8,963 nt of DNA from Vulcanimicrobiota bacterium (GTDB lineage Bacteria > Vulcanimicrobiota > Vulcanimicrobiia > Vulcanimicrobiales > Vulcanimicrobiaceae): assembly GCA_030040695.1 (NCBI GenBank), contig JASHTE010000321.1:1-8963 (forward strand). Direction: 5' to 3'. Both the position numbers and the translations under genes were made by a program. Of the stretch, positions 1 to 5,235 are shown one piece after another. The notes under the pieces are model-generated. The model was not told the origin of the DNA. It saw only the letters and a program-made list of their open reading frames with translations, and made no database searches. How positions within the stretch are numbered: the first letter of the stretch is position 1; every line of letters begins with the position of its first letter.

Positions 1-66
1 AGGTGCGAAACCGCGCGCTCAGTGGTCTCAAGGCGTCACCTGGCGATCCTCTCGCTATGTGACTTG

Positions 67-94
67 GCCCGGTAGCGTTCCAGCGTTACCGGGC
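67..94. repeat. 11-bp stem, 6-nt loop inverted repeat
   Basis: The arms are GCCCGGTAGCG (67-77) and CGTTACCGGGC (84-94), which pair over 11 positions with one G-U wobble, around a TTCCAG loop. GACTT occurs directly on both sides (61-65 and 95-99). Neither side carries a clear run of T, so it is not a textbook intrinsic terminator. It may be a terminator of an unseen gene to the left, a recombination-site element or a structured RNA; sequence alone does not decide. Confidence 0.55.
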
Positions 95-106
95 GACTTC
101 GTTCTT

Positions 107-126
107 GTACCCCATTTCGTACCCCA
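107..126. repeat. GTACCCCA direct repeat, 12-bp period
   Basis: Two identical copies of GTACCCCA lie at 107-114 and 119-126, separated by TTTC. On the complementary strand they read as repeated TGGGGTAC. The copies are short, so chance is possible. Their place 120 bp beyond the 3' end of a tRNA gene makes an integrase arm site or an integrase-gene remnant thinkable, but nothing else supports it. Confidence 0.3.
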
Positions 127-203
127 CGAGGAGCGACCGGAGACGCCGTTTCACGACTTTAGACGACCGCTGCTCGCATTCGCTATGATGCCTGAGAAGA
201 AGA

Positions 204-230
204 AGAAAGCGCGATAGCACTGGGCTTTCT
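204..230 (-). terminator. Possible terminator of tRNA-Ile
   Basis: Read on the - strand, AGAAAGC (230-224) and GCTTTCT (210-204) form a 7-bp stem around a 13-nt loop, 17 nt beyond the tRNA 3' end. The following - strand sequence is pyrimidine-rich (TCTTCTTCTC) and not a pure T run. Position fits an end for the tRNA transcript, but the weak U tract and large loop keep confidence modest. Confidence 0.4.
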
Positions 231-247
231 CTTCATCTATTACGTCG

Positions 248-321
248 TGGGCCGTCCTGGGATCGAACCAGGGACCTCATGCTTATCAAGCATGCGCTCT
301 AACCAGCTGAGCTAACGGCCC
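248..321 (-). tRNA. tRNA-Ile (anticodon GAU)
   Basis: A complete 74-nt cloverleaf is visible. The acceptor stem GGGCCGT/ACGGCCC is a perfect 7 bp with discriminator A; the D stem is GCTC/GAGC; the anticodon stem CATGC/GCATG encloses the loop TTGATAA with anticodon GAT; the T stem CCTGG/CCAGG encloses TTCGATC. The 3' CCA is not encoded (CGA follows), so it must be added by a nucleotidyltransferase. tRNA-Ile(GAU) is often found inside rRNA operons; here it stands alone, 37 nt downstream of a phage-like gene on the same strand. I see no good promoter directly upstream, so it may be co-transcribed with that cassette. tRNA genes are common integration sites for mobile elements. Confidence 0.97.
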
Positions 322-358
322 GAGAGCGAGGCATGGTTCGTGCCCAGAAACGTGGCTC

Positions 359-573
359 CTAGTGCACAGTGAAGATCGCAGCCAGAACGGCGGCGCCGAC
401 GCCAAGGATAGCGCCGATGGACCAGCGCAGCGATGAGTTCATTGCGGTCTGGAGAAGATCAAACTTTCGGTCCATCGCTGCGAACCTGGTATCGATCGCG
501 TGGAACCGATTATCGATAGCAGCGAACCGATCAGGTACGAGAGGCGATGACCGGGCGACGGAACGTTCATCAT
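359..573 (-). CDS. Small coiled-coil/TM protein, XhlA-like, frameshifted
   Basis: One reading frame ending in TAG at 359-361 encodes a heptad series (DRFAAI, DNRFHAI, DTRFAAM, DRKFDLL), then a single hydrophobic segment (about WSIGAILGVGAAVLAAIF) and a short tail ending FTVH. This layout, an N-terminal coiled coil and one C-terminal membrane helix in about 70 residues, resembles phage XhlA-type lysis proteins. The frame has no ATG, GTG or TTG before the heptads; the first in-frame ATG (475) would give only 38 residues. The plausible start is an ATG-ATG pair at 573-568, with GGAGG 11 nt upstream, but it lies one frame away. No standard slippery heptamer is evident. It could be a decayed gene, a sequencing error or non-standard initiation. 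It follows the 591-827 gene in the same direction. Confidence 0.5.
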
Positions 574-590
574 GCGGCGTGTATCCTCCA

Positions 591-827
591 TTATACCATG
601 CCGATCCACTTCTTGAGGATCTCGTCTTCGTTCTTCAACTGCTCGAGCATGAGGCTTTCGAGCGCATCGAGTTCGCGTAGCAGTTCTGCATGCTCGGCTT
701 GTTGCGCGTCGAACGCGGCGTGTTGGGCGTCGATCGCCTGTTGTTCGGAGGGATTCCCCGAGGAAGGCGGCGCCGCACCGCGGGCGGGAACGGTGCAGCG
801 CCATTTCAGAGGGAAGAGTGAGTTCAT
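591..827 (-). CDS. Hypothetical coiled-coil small protein of phage-like cassette
   Basis: This 78-residue protein has a Pro/Gly-rich N-terminal third and then a long charged, Ala/Leu/Gln-rich helix (about residues 28-70, with AQHAAFDAQQAEH and LLRELDALESLMLEQL) likely to form a coiled coil. It has no signal peptide or membrane segment. Its ATG overlaps the stop of the upstream gene as ATGA (827-824), and no strong ribosome-binding site precedes it, so translational coupling is likely. I recognise no family. Size, composition and place between a transglycosylase and an XhlA-like protein suggest a virion or lysis accessory role, which is inference only. The shared 4-nt overlap supports it being a real gene. 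Confidence 0.6.
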   Translation of the reverse strand: MNSLFPLKWRCTVPARGAAPPSSGNPSEQQAIDAQHAAFDAQQAEHAELLRELDALESLMLEQLKNEDEILKKWIGMV

Positions 828-1141
828 TGCGTGAGCGTCTGGATAAACTTCTTGGTGATATCGTCGTCGGCTTTACGCTCCTGCATGTCGACGTTGCGCA
901 GCTCGTTCACCTCACGCATGTTCTCGGAGCGCTCGTCCATCATCTGATCGAAGAGCGTTGATTCAAGCGAGAGCTGCTCTTGATTGGCGATTTGCGATCC
1001 ATAGAGGCCGAGCTGAAACGCCTCGTCTTGCGCGTTGATCGCGCCCATCGCCGCATTCTCGGCGGCACCGCTCGCTCCCCGGAAGAGCCCGCCCACGACC
1101 GAGGCTCCTGCGCCGGCGGCTAGCGGGAGTAAGAATGCCAT
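824..1141 (-). CDS. Possible separate product from internal start (105 aa)
   Basis: Inside the transglycosylase ORF, codon 160 is an ATG at 1141-1139 preceded by AAGGAG with a 6-nt gap, a better-spaced ribosome-binding site than that of the ORF's own first codon. Translation would give a 105-residue protein beginning MAFLLPLAAGAG, with a hydrophobic Gly/Ala-rich first 30 residues and an amphipathic, Gln/Glu/Met-rich helical remainder. It has no recognised family; its layout recalls small internal virion or membrane-active phage proteins, a weak structural analogy only. Either the upstream gene lost its stop and fused in frame, or two products are made from one frame. It shares the stop that overlaps the next gene. 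Confidence 0.5.
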   Translation of the reverse strand: MAFLLPLAAGAGASVVGGLFRGASGAAENAAMGAINAQDEAFQLGLYGSQIANQEQLSLESTLFDQMMDERSENMREVNELRNVDMQERKADDDITKKFIQTLTQ

Positions 1142-1618
1142 AGTTCGCTCCTTCGTTGTCGTTTCAAGTGGGATTGTCGGCCCCGCGATAAGCGCCTCGT
1201 GACGAAGAACCGAGTCGGCATAACCGAGGCGCGAGCCGTCTTGCCATTGCGTCACGGTGCCGACCGCGTCCGGATCTCCAGCGTTGTACGCGCTGAGTGC
1301 CCGATGAACGCTTCCATAACGGCGGATCAGCCCGGCGAGCATCGTCGCCGCATACTCGGCATTTGCAGTCGGGTTCATCGCAGCAGCCGTTCGTGCGAAC
1401 GCGTGGTAGCGATCATCGATCTGGAAGAGGCCGTGTCCGTGCCCCCCGTCGCCTACAACGTTGCGCCCCGCGTTACTATCAGGGCCACCGGTTTCTTGCG
1501 CCGCCACGGCGGCCAGGAGGCCGGGGTCGAGTCCGTGGTCGTCCGCCGCTTGAAGAATCTCAGGCGCGTAGCTGACGCCCCGGGCGGCAAAGGAGGCAGC
1601 AGAGAACCGGGATTCCAT
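824..1618 (-). CDS. Lytic transglycosylase domain protein, phage-like fusion
   Basis: This 264-residue ORF has two parts. Residues about 15-145 look like a lysozyme-like lytic transglycosylase domain, which would cut peptidoglycan glycan strands: AAQETGG with E42 as likely catalytic glutamate, GLFQID at 63-68, and LSAYNAG at 108-114. There is no signal peptide, which fits a virion-borne or holin-dependent enzyme. Residues 160-264 are a different module: a Gly/Ala-rich hydrophobic start, then long charged helices with many Gln, Glu and Met. That part has its own ribosome-binding site and ATG, so it may also be made separately. The first ATG follows AAGGAGG with a short 3-nt gap. It is transcribed away from the housekeeping operon, heading a three-gene cassette towards tRNA-Ile. 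The domain call is good; the phage origin is inference. Confidence 0.75.
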   Translation of the reverse strand: MESRFSAASFAARGVSYAPEILQAADDHGLDPGLLAAVAAQETGGPDSNAGRNVVGDGGHGHGLFQIDDRYHAFARTAAAMNPTANAEYAATMLAGLIRRYGSVHRALSAYNAGDPDAVGTVTQWQDGSRLGYADSVLRHEALIAGPTIPLETTTKERTMAFLLPLAAGAGASVVGGLFRGASGAAENAAMGAINAQDEAFQLGLYGSQIANQEQLSLESTLFDQMMDERSENMREVNELRNVDMQERKADDDITKKFIQTLTQ

Positions 1619-1635
1619 GCCCCTCCTTCACGACG

Positions 1636-1668
1636 GGCTCCGCGTTTGACAAGAGCCGGGGCGGAGCC
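1636..1668. promoter_or_regulatory. Inverted repeat bracketing the -35 box, possible operator
   Basis: GGCTCCGC at 1636-1643 and its exact reverse complement GCGGAGCC at 1661-1668 flank 17 bp containing the TTGACA box. The right arm ends directly against the -10 box of the operon promoter. Arm centres are 25 bp apart. This suits a repressor or activator acting on the fatty-acid/ribosome operon. On the - strand the same repeat would form a hairpin ahead of the transglycosylase gene. I do not recognise it as a known FapR or FabR box. Confidence 0.45.
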
Positions 1669-1674
1669 TAGAAT
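1646..1674 (+). promoter_or_regulatory. Sigma-70-type promoter of the housekeeping operon
   Basis: TTGACA at 1646-1651, a 17-bp gap, and TAGAAT at 1669-1674 form a near-consensus promoter (one mismatch in the -10 box). A start of transcription would fall at about 1680-1683, right at the first codon of the yceD-like gene. This is the only strong promoter I can see for the ten-gene + strand operon. Confidence 0.8.
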
Positions 1675-1682
1675 GGGCGGGT

Positions 1683-2093
1683 TTGGTTCGGGGGCACACG
1701 GTCGACTTCTCGGGGCTGCTGGCCGGCGGCCGGCGTACCATCGAGGTGGTCGACGAGACGCCCATCGAGGGCTTCGAGGGGATACGTTTCGAGCGACCCG
1801 CCGACGTGCAACTGGAGCTGCGCTACGCCGAAGGATGGCTCGAGGCGAGAGGCACCGTCGTCGCCCACGCAATCGGCGACTGCGACGTCTGTCTGGAGCC
1901 GGTGGCATTCGACGTGCATGCGGAGGTTGACGAGCGTTTCGATCCGCACGCGGGACGAGAGGCGGATCCGTTCGGCGAAGGCAACGTGATCGTCGGTGGG
2001 CGTATCGACGTAGCCGACCTCGCCCAGCAGGTGGTACTCAGTGCGCTGCCGATGGGAGTACGGTGCGCAGAGCATTCAAATGAGAAGGGATAG
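1683..2093 (+). CDS. YceD/DUF177 family protein
   Basis: This 136-residue protein fits the YceD/DUF177 family, which is linked to 23S rRNA accumulation and usually precedes rpmF. Visible family traits are the N-terminal VDFSGLLAGG stretch, the CDVCLEPV motif with C67 and C70, and LSALPMGVRC near the end. It stops shortly after that third cysteine (C128); many relatives continue with a further Cys-rich GLCPxCG-like tail, absent here. The only start keeping the conserved N-terminus is a TTG at 1683: an in-frame TGA lies at 1647-1649 and no ATG or GTG falls between; a GTG at codon 22 would lose it. The TTG sits about 8 nt after the -10 box, so the mRNA is probably leaderless. rpmF follows after 6 nt. 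Confidence 0.85.
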   Translation: MVRGHTVDFSGLLAGGRRTIEVVDETPIEGFEGIRFERPADVQLELRYAEGWLEARGTVVAHAIGDCDVCLEPVAFDVHAEVDERFDPHAGREADPFGEGNVIVGGRIDVADLAQQVVLSALPMGVRCAEHSNEKG

Positions 2094-2099
2094 AGCAGA

Positions 2100-2294
2100 G
2101 TGGCAAATCTGAAGTGGAAGACACCGCGCAGCAAGACGCGCAGCCGCCGCGCAGCAAACTGGAAGCTGCGCTCGGTGGCGAGCGTCGTCTGCCCGCAGTG
2201 CAAGGAGCCAAAGCGCCCGCACTTCGCTTGCCCGAACTGCGGAACGTACCGGGGGCGTCAGGTCGTCGAGGTCGGCGAAGAGCAGGCAGCCTAA
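2100..2294 (+). CDS. rpmF: Large ribosomal subunit protein bL32
   Basis: The 64-residue product is bL32, a small zinc-binding protein of the 50S subunit. It has the basic N-terminal tail (KTPRSKTRSRRAANWKL) and two CxxC pairs, C31/C34 and C44/C47, that bind zinc, so this is the zinc-dependent type. The length is normal for the family. The GTG start has AAGGGA about 9 nt upstream, within the end of the yceD-like gene. The N-terminus reads ANLKWKT where many relatives have AVPKRKT, a mild departure. The yceD-rpmF pairing is widely conserved; plsX, often next, is missing here and fabH follows after 12 nt. Confidence 0.96.
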   Translation: MANLKWKTPRSKTRSRRAANWKLRSVASVVCPQCKEPKRPHFACPNCGTYRGRQVVEVGEEQAA

Positions 2295-2306
2295 GGGTCG
2301 CAGGGG

Positions 2307-3293
2307 TTGCAACTGCGCGGAGTGAGGATTGCGAGCGTCGCGCGCCACGCGCCGTCTCGCGTCGTCACGAACGAGGATTTCGAGCGATGGCTCGACACGA
2401 CGGACGAGTGGATCAGCGTTCGCACCGGGATGAAACGCCGTCATTGGGCTGCGGATGACGAAGCAACGAGCGATCTGGCGATCGCTGCTGCGCGACGCGC
2501 GCTCGCCGACGCGAAGCTAGAAGCCGGTGATGTCGACTGTTACATCGTTGCCACGGCAACCCCTGACTATATCTTTCCGGCGACCGCCTGCATCGTTGCC
2601 GCGAAACTCGGCGCGGTCGGCAAGGCAGCCTTCGATCTCTCGATTGCGTGCAGCGGCTTCATTTACGGCTTGACGGTCGCAGCGGGCCTCGTGCGCTCCG
2701 GTGTCTATCAGCGCATTCTTCTCGTCGGCGCTGAGACACTTTCGAAGATTGTCAACAAGCAGGACCGGTCGACGGCAATTCTCTTCGGTGACGGCGCCGG
2801 CGCGGTCGTCCTGGAAGCTTCGGAAGAGGACAGTTTTCTCGGCGCTGAGCTCGGCGCAGACGGCAGCAACCCGTCGACGCTCTTCCAAGAGGCCGGCGGC
2901 TCACGCCACCCTGTGGATCATGCAGCGGTCGACGCGGGCTTGCAATACGTTCACATGGAAGGACGCGAGGTCTTCAAGTTCGCTGTTACCTCGATGATCG
3001 CCGCAACCGACGTGGCGCTCCAACGCGCGCATTTGAGCCGTCAGGACATCGATTTTCTCATCCCCCATCAGGCGAATCGTCGGATCATCGACGCGGCCGT
3101 GAAGTACCTCGAACTGCCGCGCGAGCGTGTCCTTGTAAACATTCAAGAATACGGAAATACGTCGGCGGCGTCGATCCCGATCGCGCTTGCGGAGGCTGTA
3201 GAGGAGCGCCGCATCTCGCGGGGGGACGTCGTGCTCTTCGTCGGATTCGGCGCGGGACTCTCATGGGGTGCGGTGGTCTGGCGATGGCAGTGA
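2307..3293 (+). CDS. fabH: Beta-ketoacyl-ACP synthase III
   Basis: FabH condenses an acyl-CoA (often acetyl-CoA or a branched starter) with malonyl-ACP to begin fatty-acid synthesis in the cytoplasm. The 328 residues match the family's usual length. The catalytic triad is visible: C115 in SIACSGF, H254 in LIPHQANRR and N284 in EYGNTSAAS. The substrate-binding DEWISVRTGMKRRH stretch near residues 33-46 and the C-terminal GFGAGLSWGA are also typical. The start is taken as TTG (2307) with AAGGG 9 nt upstream; a GTG at 2322 is possible and would drop five residues. Its stop overlaps the start of fabD by 10 nt. Confidence 0.96.
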   Translation: MQLRGVRIASVARHAPSRVVTNEDFERWLDTTDEWISVRTGMKRRHWAADDEATSDLAIAAARRALADAKLEAGDVDCYIVATATPDYIFPATACIVAAKLGAVGKAAFDLSIACSGFIYGLTVAAGLVRSGVYQRILLVGAETLSKIVNKQDRSTAILFGDGAGAVVLEASEEDSFLGAELGADGSNPSTLFQEAGGSRHPVDHAAVDAGLQYVHMEGREVFKFAVTSMIAATDVALQRAHLSRQDIDFLIPHQANRRIIDAAVKYLELPRERVLVNIQEYGNTSAASIPIALAEAVEERRISRGDVVLFVGFGAGLSWGAVVWRWQ

Positions 3294-4216
3294 AGCGGAT
3301 AGCCGCGATCTTTCCGGGGCAGGGCTCGCAGAGCGTCGGCATGGGAACCGACGTCGTCGAGAGCTCGGCCACTGCACGCGCGCTCTTTGCCCGGGCGGAG
3401 CAGGTGCTCGGTTACGACCTACTCGCGCTCGTGCGTGACGGACCGGAGGAGCGCCTGCGCGAGACACAGTACAGCCAGCCCGCGATTTTCACGACGAATC
3501 TCGCGCTCTTCAGTGCATTCGGAGACGTGCATCGCGACGAGTTGCAGACTATCGTGAGCGCCGGCCATTCGTTTGCCGAGTTTTGCAGTCTCGTGATCGC
3601 GGAGGCGATCGAGTTTGACGAGGCATTGCACGTCGTGGACGAGCGTGCCCGTGCCATGCACGAAGCGGCGCAGCGAACCACGGGCGGGATGTCGGCTGTT
3701 CTCGGCCTGGGCGTCGATCCCGTGCGTCAGGTCGTCGAGCGCGTCGCGGGCGAGAGTGGCGCTGTGCTGCAGCTCGCGAACTTCAACTCGCCCACGCAAA
3801 TCGTCTTGAGCGGAGAGGAGAGCGCACTGCGTGCCGCTGCAGAGCTGTTGCTCGAAGCGGGCGCGAAGCGCGTTGTGCCCTTAAACGTCTCGGGTGCATG
3901 GCATTCGGAGCTCATGCGGCCAGCGATACCGAGATTCAAGGCTGCCGTCGAGGCAGCCCGCTTCGCCGTGCCGCGTTTCGACGTGATATCGAACGTCGAT
4001 GGGCGGCCGTACCGAAGCGTGCGGCAGATGAAGGAGTCGCTCGTGCAATCGGTGACGGGCGAAGTGCGCTGGCACGAGACGGCGGAGGCACTCCTGCGCT
4101 ACGAGCCTGAGCTCGTCGTCGAGTTCGGGGCAAATCCGGTGCTCACCGCGCTCGTACGACGCATGCCGAGCGCACCGCCGACGTTGGCGGTGAGCGACGC
4201 GGAGGCGCTTGTATGA
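3284..4216 (+). CDS. fabD: Malonyl-CoA:ACP transacylase
   Basis: FabD moves the malonyl group from CoA to the ACP phosphopantetheine, making the extender used by FabH and the elongating synthases. With the ATG at 3284 it has 310 residues, normal for the family. Visible are IFPGQGSQ at 9-16, nucleophile S96 in GHSFAEF, R121 in the RARAM stretch, H207 in SGAWHSELM and the Gln of [10 protein letters not shown]. Two departures are notable: GHSFAEF has Ala where most FabD have Gly (GHSLGE), and [11 protein letters not shown] replaces the common GPGKVLTGL. An earlier in-frame ATG (3263) would add seven residues deep inside fabH; a GTG at 3290, giving GTGA overlap, is the main alternative. fabG overlaps its stop by ATGA. 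Confidence 0.94.
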   Translation: MAVKRIAAIFPGQGSQSVGMGTDVVESSATARALFARAEQVLGYDLLALVRDGPEERLRETQYSQPAIFTTNLALFSAFGDVHRDELQTIVSAGHSFAEFCSLVIAEAIEFDEALHVVDERARAMHEAAQRTTGGMSAVLGLGVDPVRQVVERVAGESGAVLQLANFNSPTQIVLSGEESALRAAAELLLEAGAKRVVPLNVSGAWHSELMRPAIPRFKAAVEAARFAVPRFDVISNVDGRPYRSVRQMKESLVQSVTGEVRWHETAEALLRYEPELVVEFGANPVLTALVRRMPSAPPTLAVSDAEALV

Positions 4217-4959
4217 CATTCTCCGGAGAGACCGCGCTCATCACTGGAGCGAGCCGCGGCATCGGACGCGCAATCGCCGTCGAGTTCGCGAAGAACGGTG
4301 CGGACGTCGCGATTGTCGGGCGTGATCGTGGAGCGTTGGACGAGACGGCGGGATACTGTGCTGCAGCGCGCACCGGAGCGTCGGCGCATCCGATCGTGGC
4401 AGACGTTACAGATCGCGCTGCGGTTGAGACGGCAGTCGACGAAACCATCCAGCGCTTTGGGCGCATCGATGCAGCAGTTGCGAACGCCGGGCAATCGGAA
4501 GACGCGCTTTTGCTTCGCCTCAAGGAGGATATGCTCGACCGGCTTGTCGCTGTCAACCTGAAGTCGGCCTTCGCACTCGTGGCATCCGTCGCGAAGCCGA
4601 TGATACGTCAGCGCAGCGGGGCCATCGTGCTGGTCTCGTCGATCGTGGGGCTGAGCGGGAACGCGGGTCAAGCCGCCTATGCGGCGACCAAAGCCGGACT
4701 TATCGGGCTGTGCAAGTCGGCTGCAAAGGAGTTGGGTTCGAGGAATATAAGAGTCAACGCCGTCGCGCCGGGGCTCATCGAGACGGCGATGACCGAAAAG
4801 ATGCCTGACGCCGCTAGAGAGTTGCTCCTGAAGCAAGCCGCCCTGGGTCGTCCCGGGACTCCGGAAGACGTCAGCGGCGTCGTCGCATTTCTCTGCTCGC
4901 ATGCTGCGAGCTATATAACCGGCCAGACCATCGTCGTCGACGGCGGGGTCGTGATCTGA
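4213..4959 (+). CDS. fabG: 3-oxoacyl-ACP reductase
   Basis: FabG reduces 3-oxoacyl-ACP to 3-hydroxyacyl-ACP with NADPH. It is a classical short-chain dehydrogenase of 248 residues. The nucleotide-binding TGASRGIG lies at 11-18, NAG at 91-93, the catalytic serine at S143 (VSSIVG), and the Y156-x-x-x-K160 pair in AAYAATKAG. The C-terminal [12 protein letters not shown] is typical of FabG. The ATG overlaps the fabD stop as ATGA, so translation is probably coupled. The genomic setting between fabD and acpP makes the FabG role secure compared with other SDR enzymes. Confidence 0.96.
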   Translation: MTFSGETALITGASRGIGRAIAVEFAKNGADVAIVGRDRGALDETAGYCAAARTGASAHPIVADVTDRAAVETAVDETIQRFGRIDAAVANAGQSEDALLLRLKEDMLDRLVAVNLKSAFALVASVAKPMIRQRSGAIVLVSSIVGLSGNAGQAAYAATKAGLIGLCKSAAKELGSRNIRVNAVAPGLIETAMTEKMPDAARELLLKQAALGRPGTPEDVSGVVAFLCSHAASYITGQTIVVDGGVVI

Positions 4960-4969
4960 AGGGAGAGCA

Positions 4970-5212
4970 ATGGCTACAACGTTCGAAAAAGTGAAGAAGA
5001 TCATCGTCGAACAGCTCGGCGTCGATGAGGCCGAGGTGACGCCGGAGGCGTCGATCACGGATGATCTCGGAGCCGATTCGCTCGATCAAGTCGAGCTCGT
5101 GATGGCTTTCGAAACGGAGTTCAACATCGACATCCCCGATGAAGAGGCGGAGAAGATCAAGACCGTGGGCGACGCAGTGAAGCGCATCGACGAAAGCGCG
5201 GCGAGCGCGTAG
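4970..5212 (+). CDS. acpP: Acyl carrier protein
   Basis: This 80-residue acidic protein carries growing acyl chains on a phosphopantetheine arm. The attachment serine is S37 in [15 protein letters not shown], the hallmark of type II fatty-acid ACPs. Helix II and the [19 protein letters not shown] stretch that follow are standard. The ATG has AAGGGAG at good spacing, the clearest ribosome-binding site among the + strand genes, fitting a protein needed in large amounts. It lies 10 nt after fabG. fabF and rnc, common followers of acpP, are absent; ffh follows after 23 nt. Confidence 0.97.
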   Translation: MATTFEKVKKIIVEQLGVDEAEVTPEASITDDLGADSLDQVELVMAFETEFNIDIPDEEAEKIKTVGDAVKRIDESAASA

Positions 5213-5235
5213 AGTAGAGACGAGAAGAAACCCCG

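Larger units (their letters stand above)
1..247. other. Region left of tRNA-Ile without a convincing gene
   Basis: This stretch holds a strong hairpin (67-94), two GTACCCCA copies (107-126) and a possible tRNA terminator (204-230). One + frame stays open from position 2 to a TAG near 217, about 71 codons, ending in a lysine-rich tail, but it has no recognisable family pattern and its beginning is outside the window. On the - strand, a 31-codon open stretch (about 55-150) reads WGTKWGTR, loosely like the tails of some tyrosine integrases, but it is closed by a stop at 151-153 and cannot extend past the tRNA. I call no gene here. Confidence 0.4.

Noticed and set aside
55..240. Integrase C-terminus on the - strand next to tRNA-Ile
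   Set aside because: Only a WGTKWGTR stretch is suggestive; the frame is broken at 151-153, no catalytic motif is present and the gene could not extend through the tRNA.
369..834. Open + strand frames of 95-103 codons over the phage-like cassette
   Set aside because: They lie opposite the - strand heptad and coiled-coil genes, have arginine- and serine-rich shadow composition and no ribosome-binding site.
1199..1930. Long + strand open frame of 243 codons
   Set aside because: It runs antisense to the transglycosylase motifs and then out of frame through the yceD-like gene; it is very Arg/Gly-rich and shows no domain, as expected for a GC-rich shadow.
4099..5058. Long - strand open frame of 319 codons opposite fabG and acpP
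   Set aside because: The + strand carries complete FabG and AcpP motifs over the same bases; the antisense translation is low in pattern and crosses several real gene ends.
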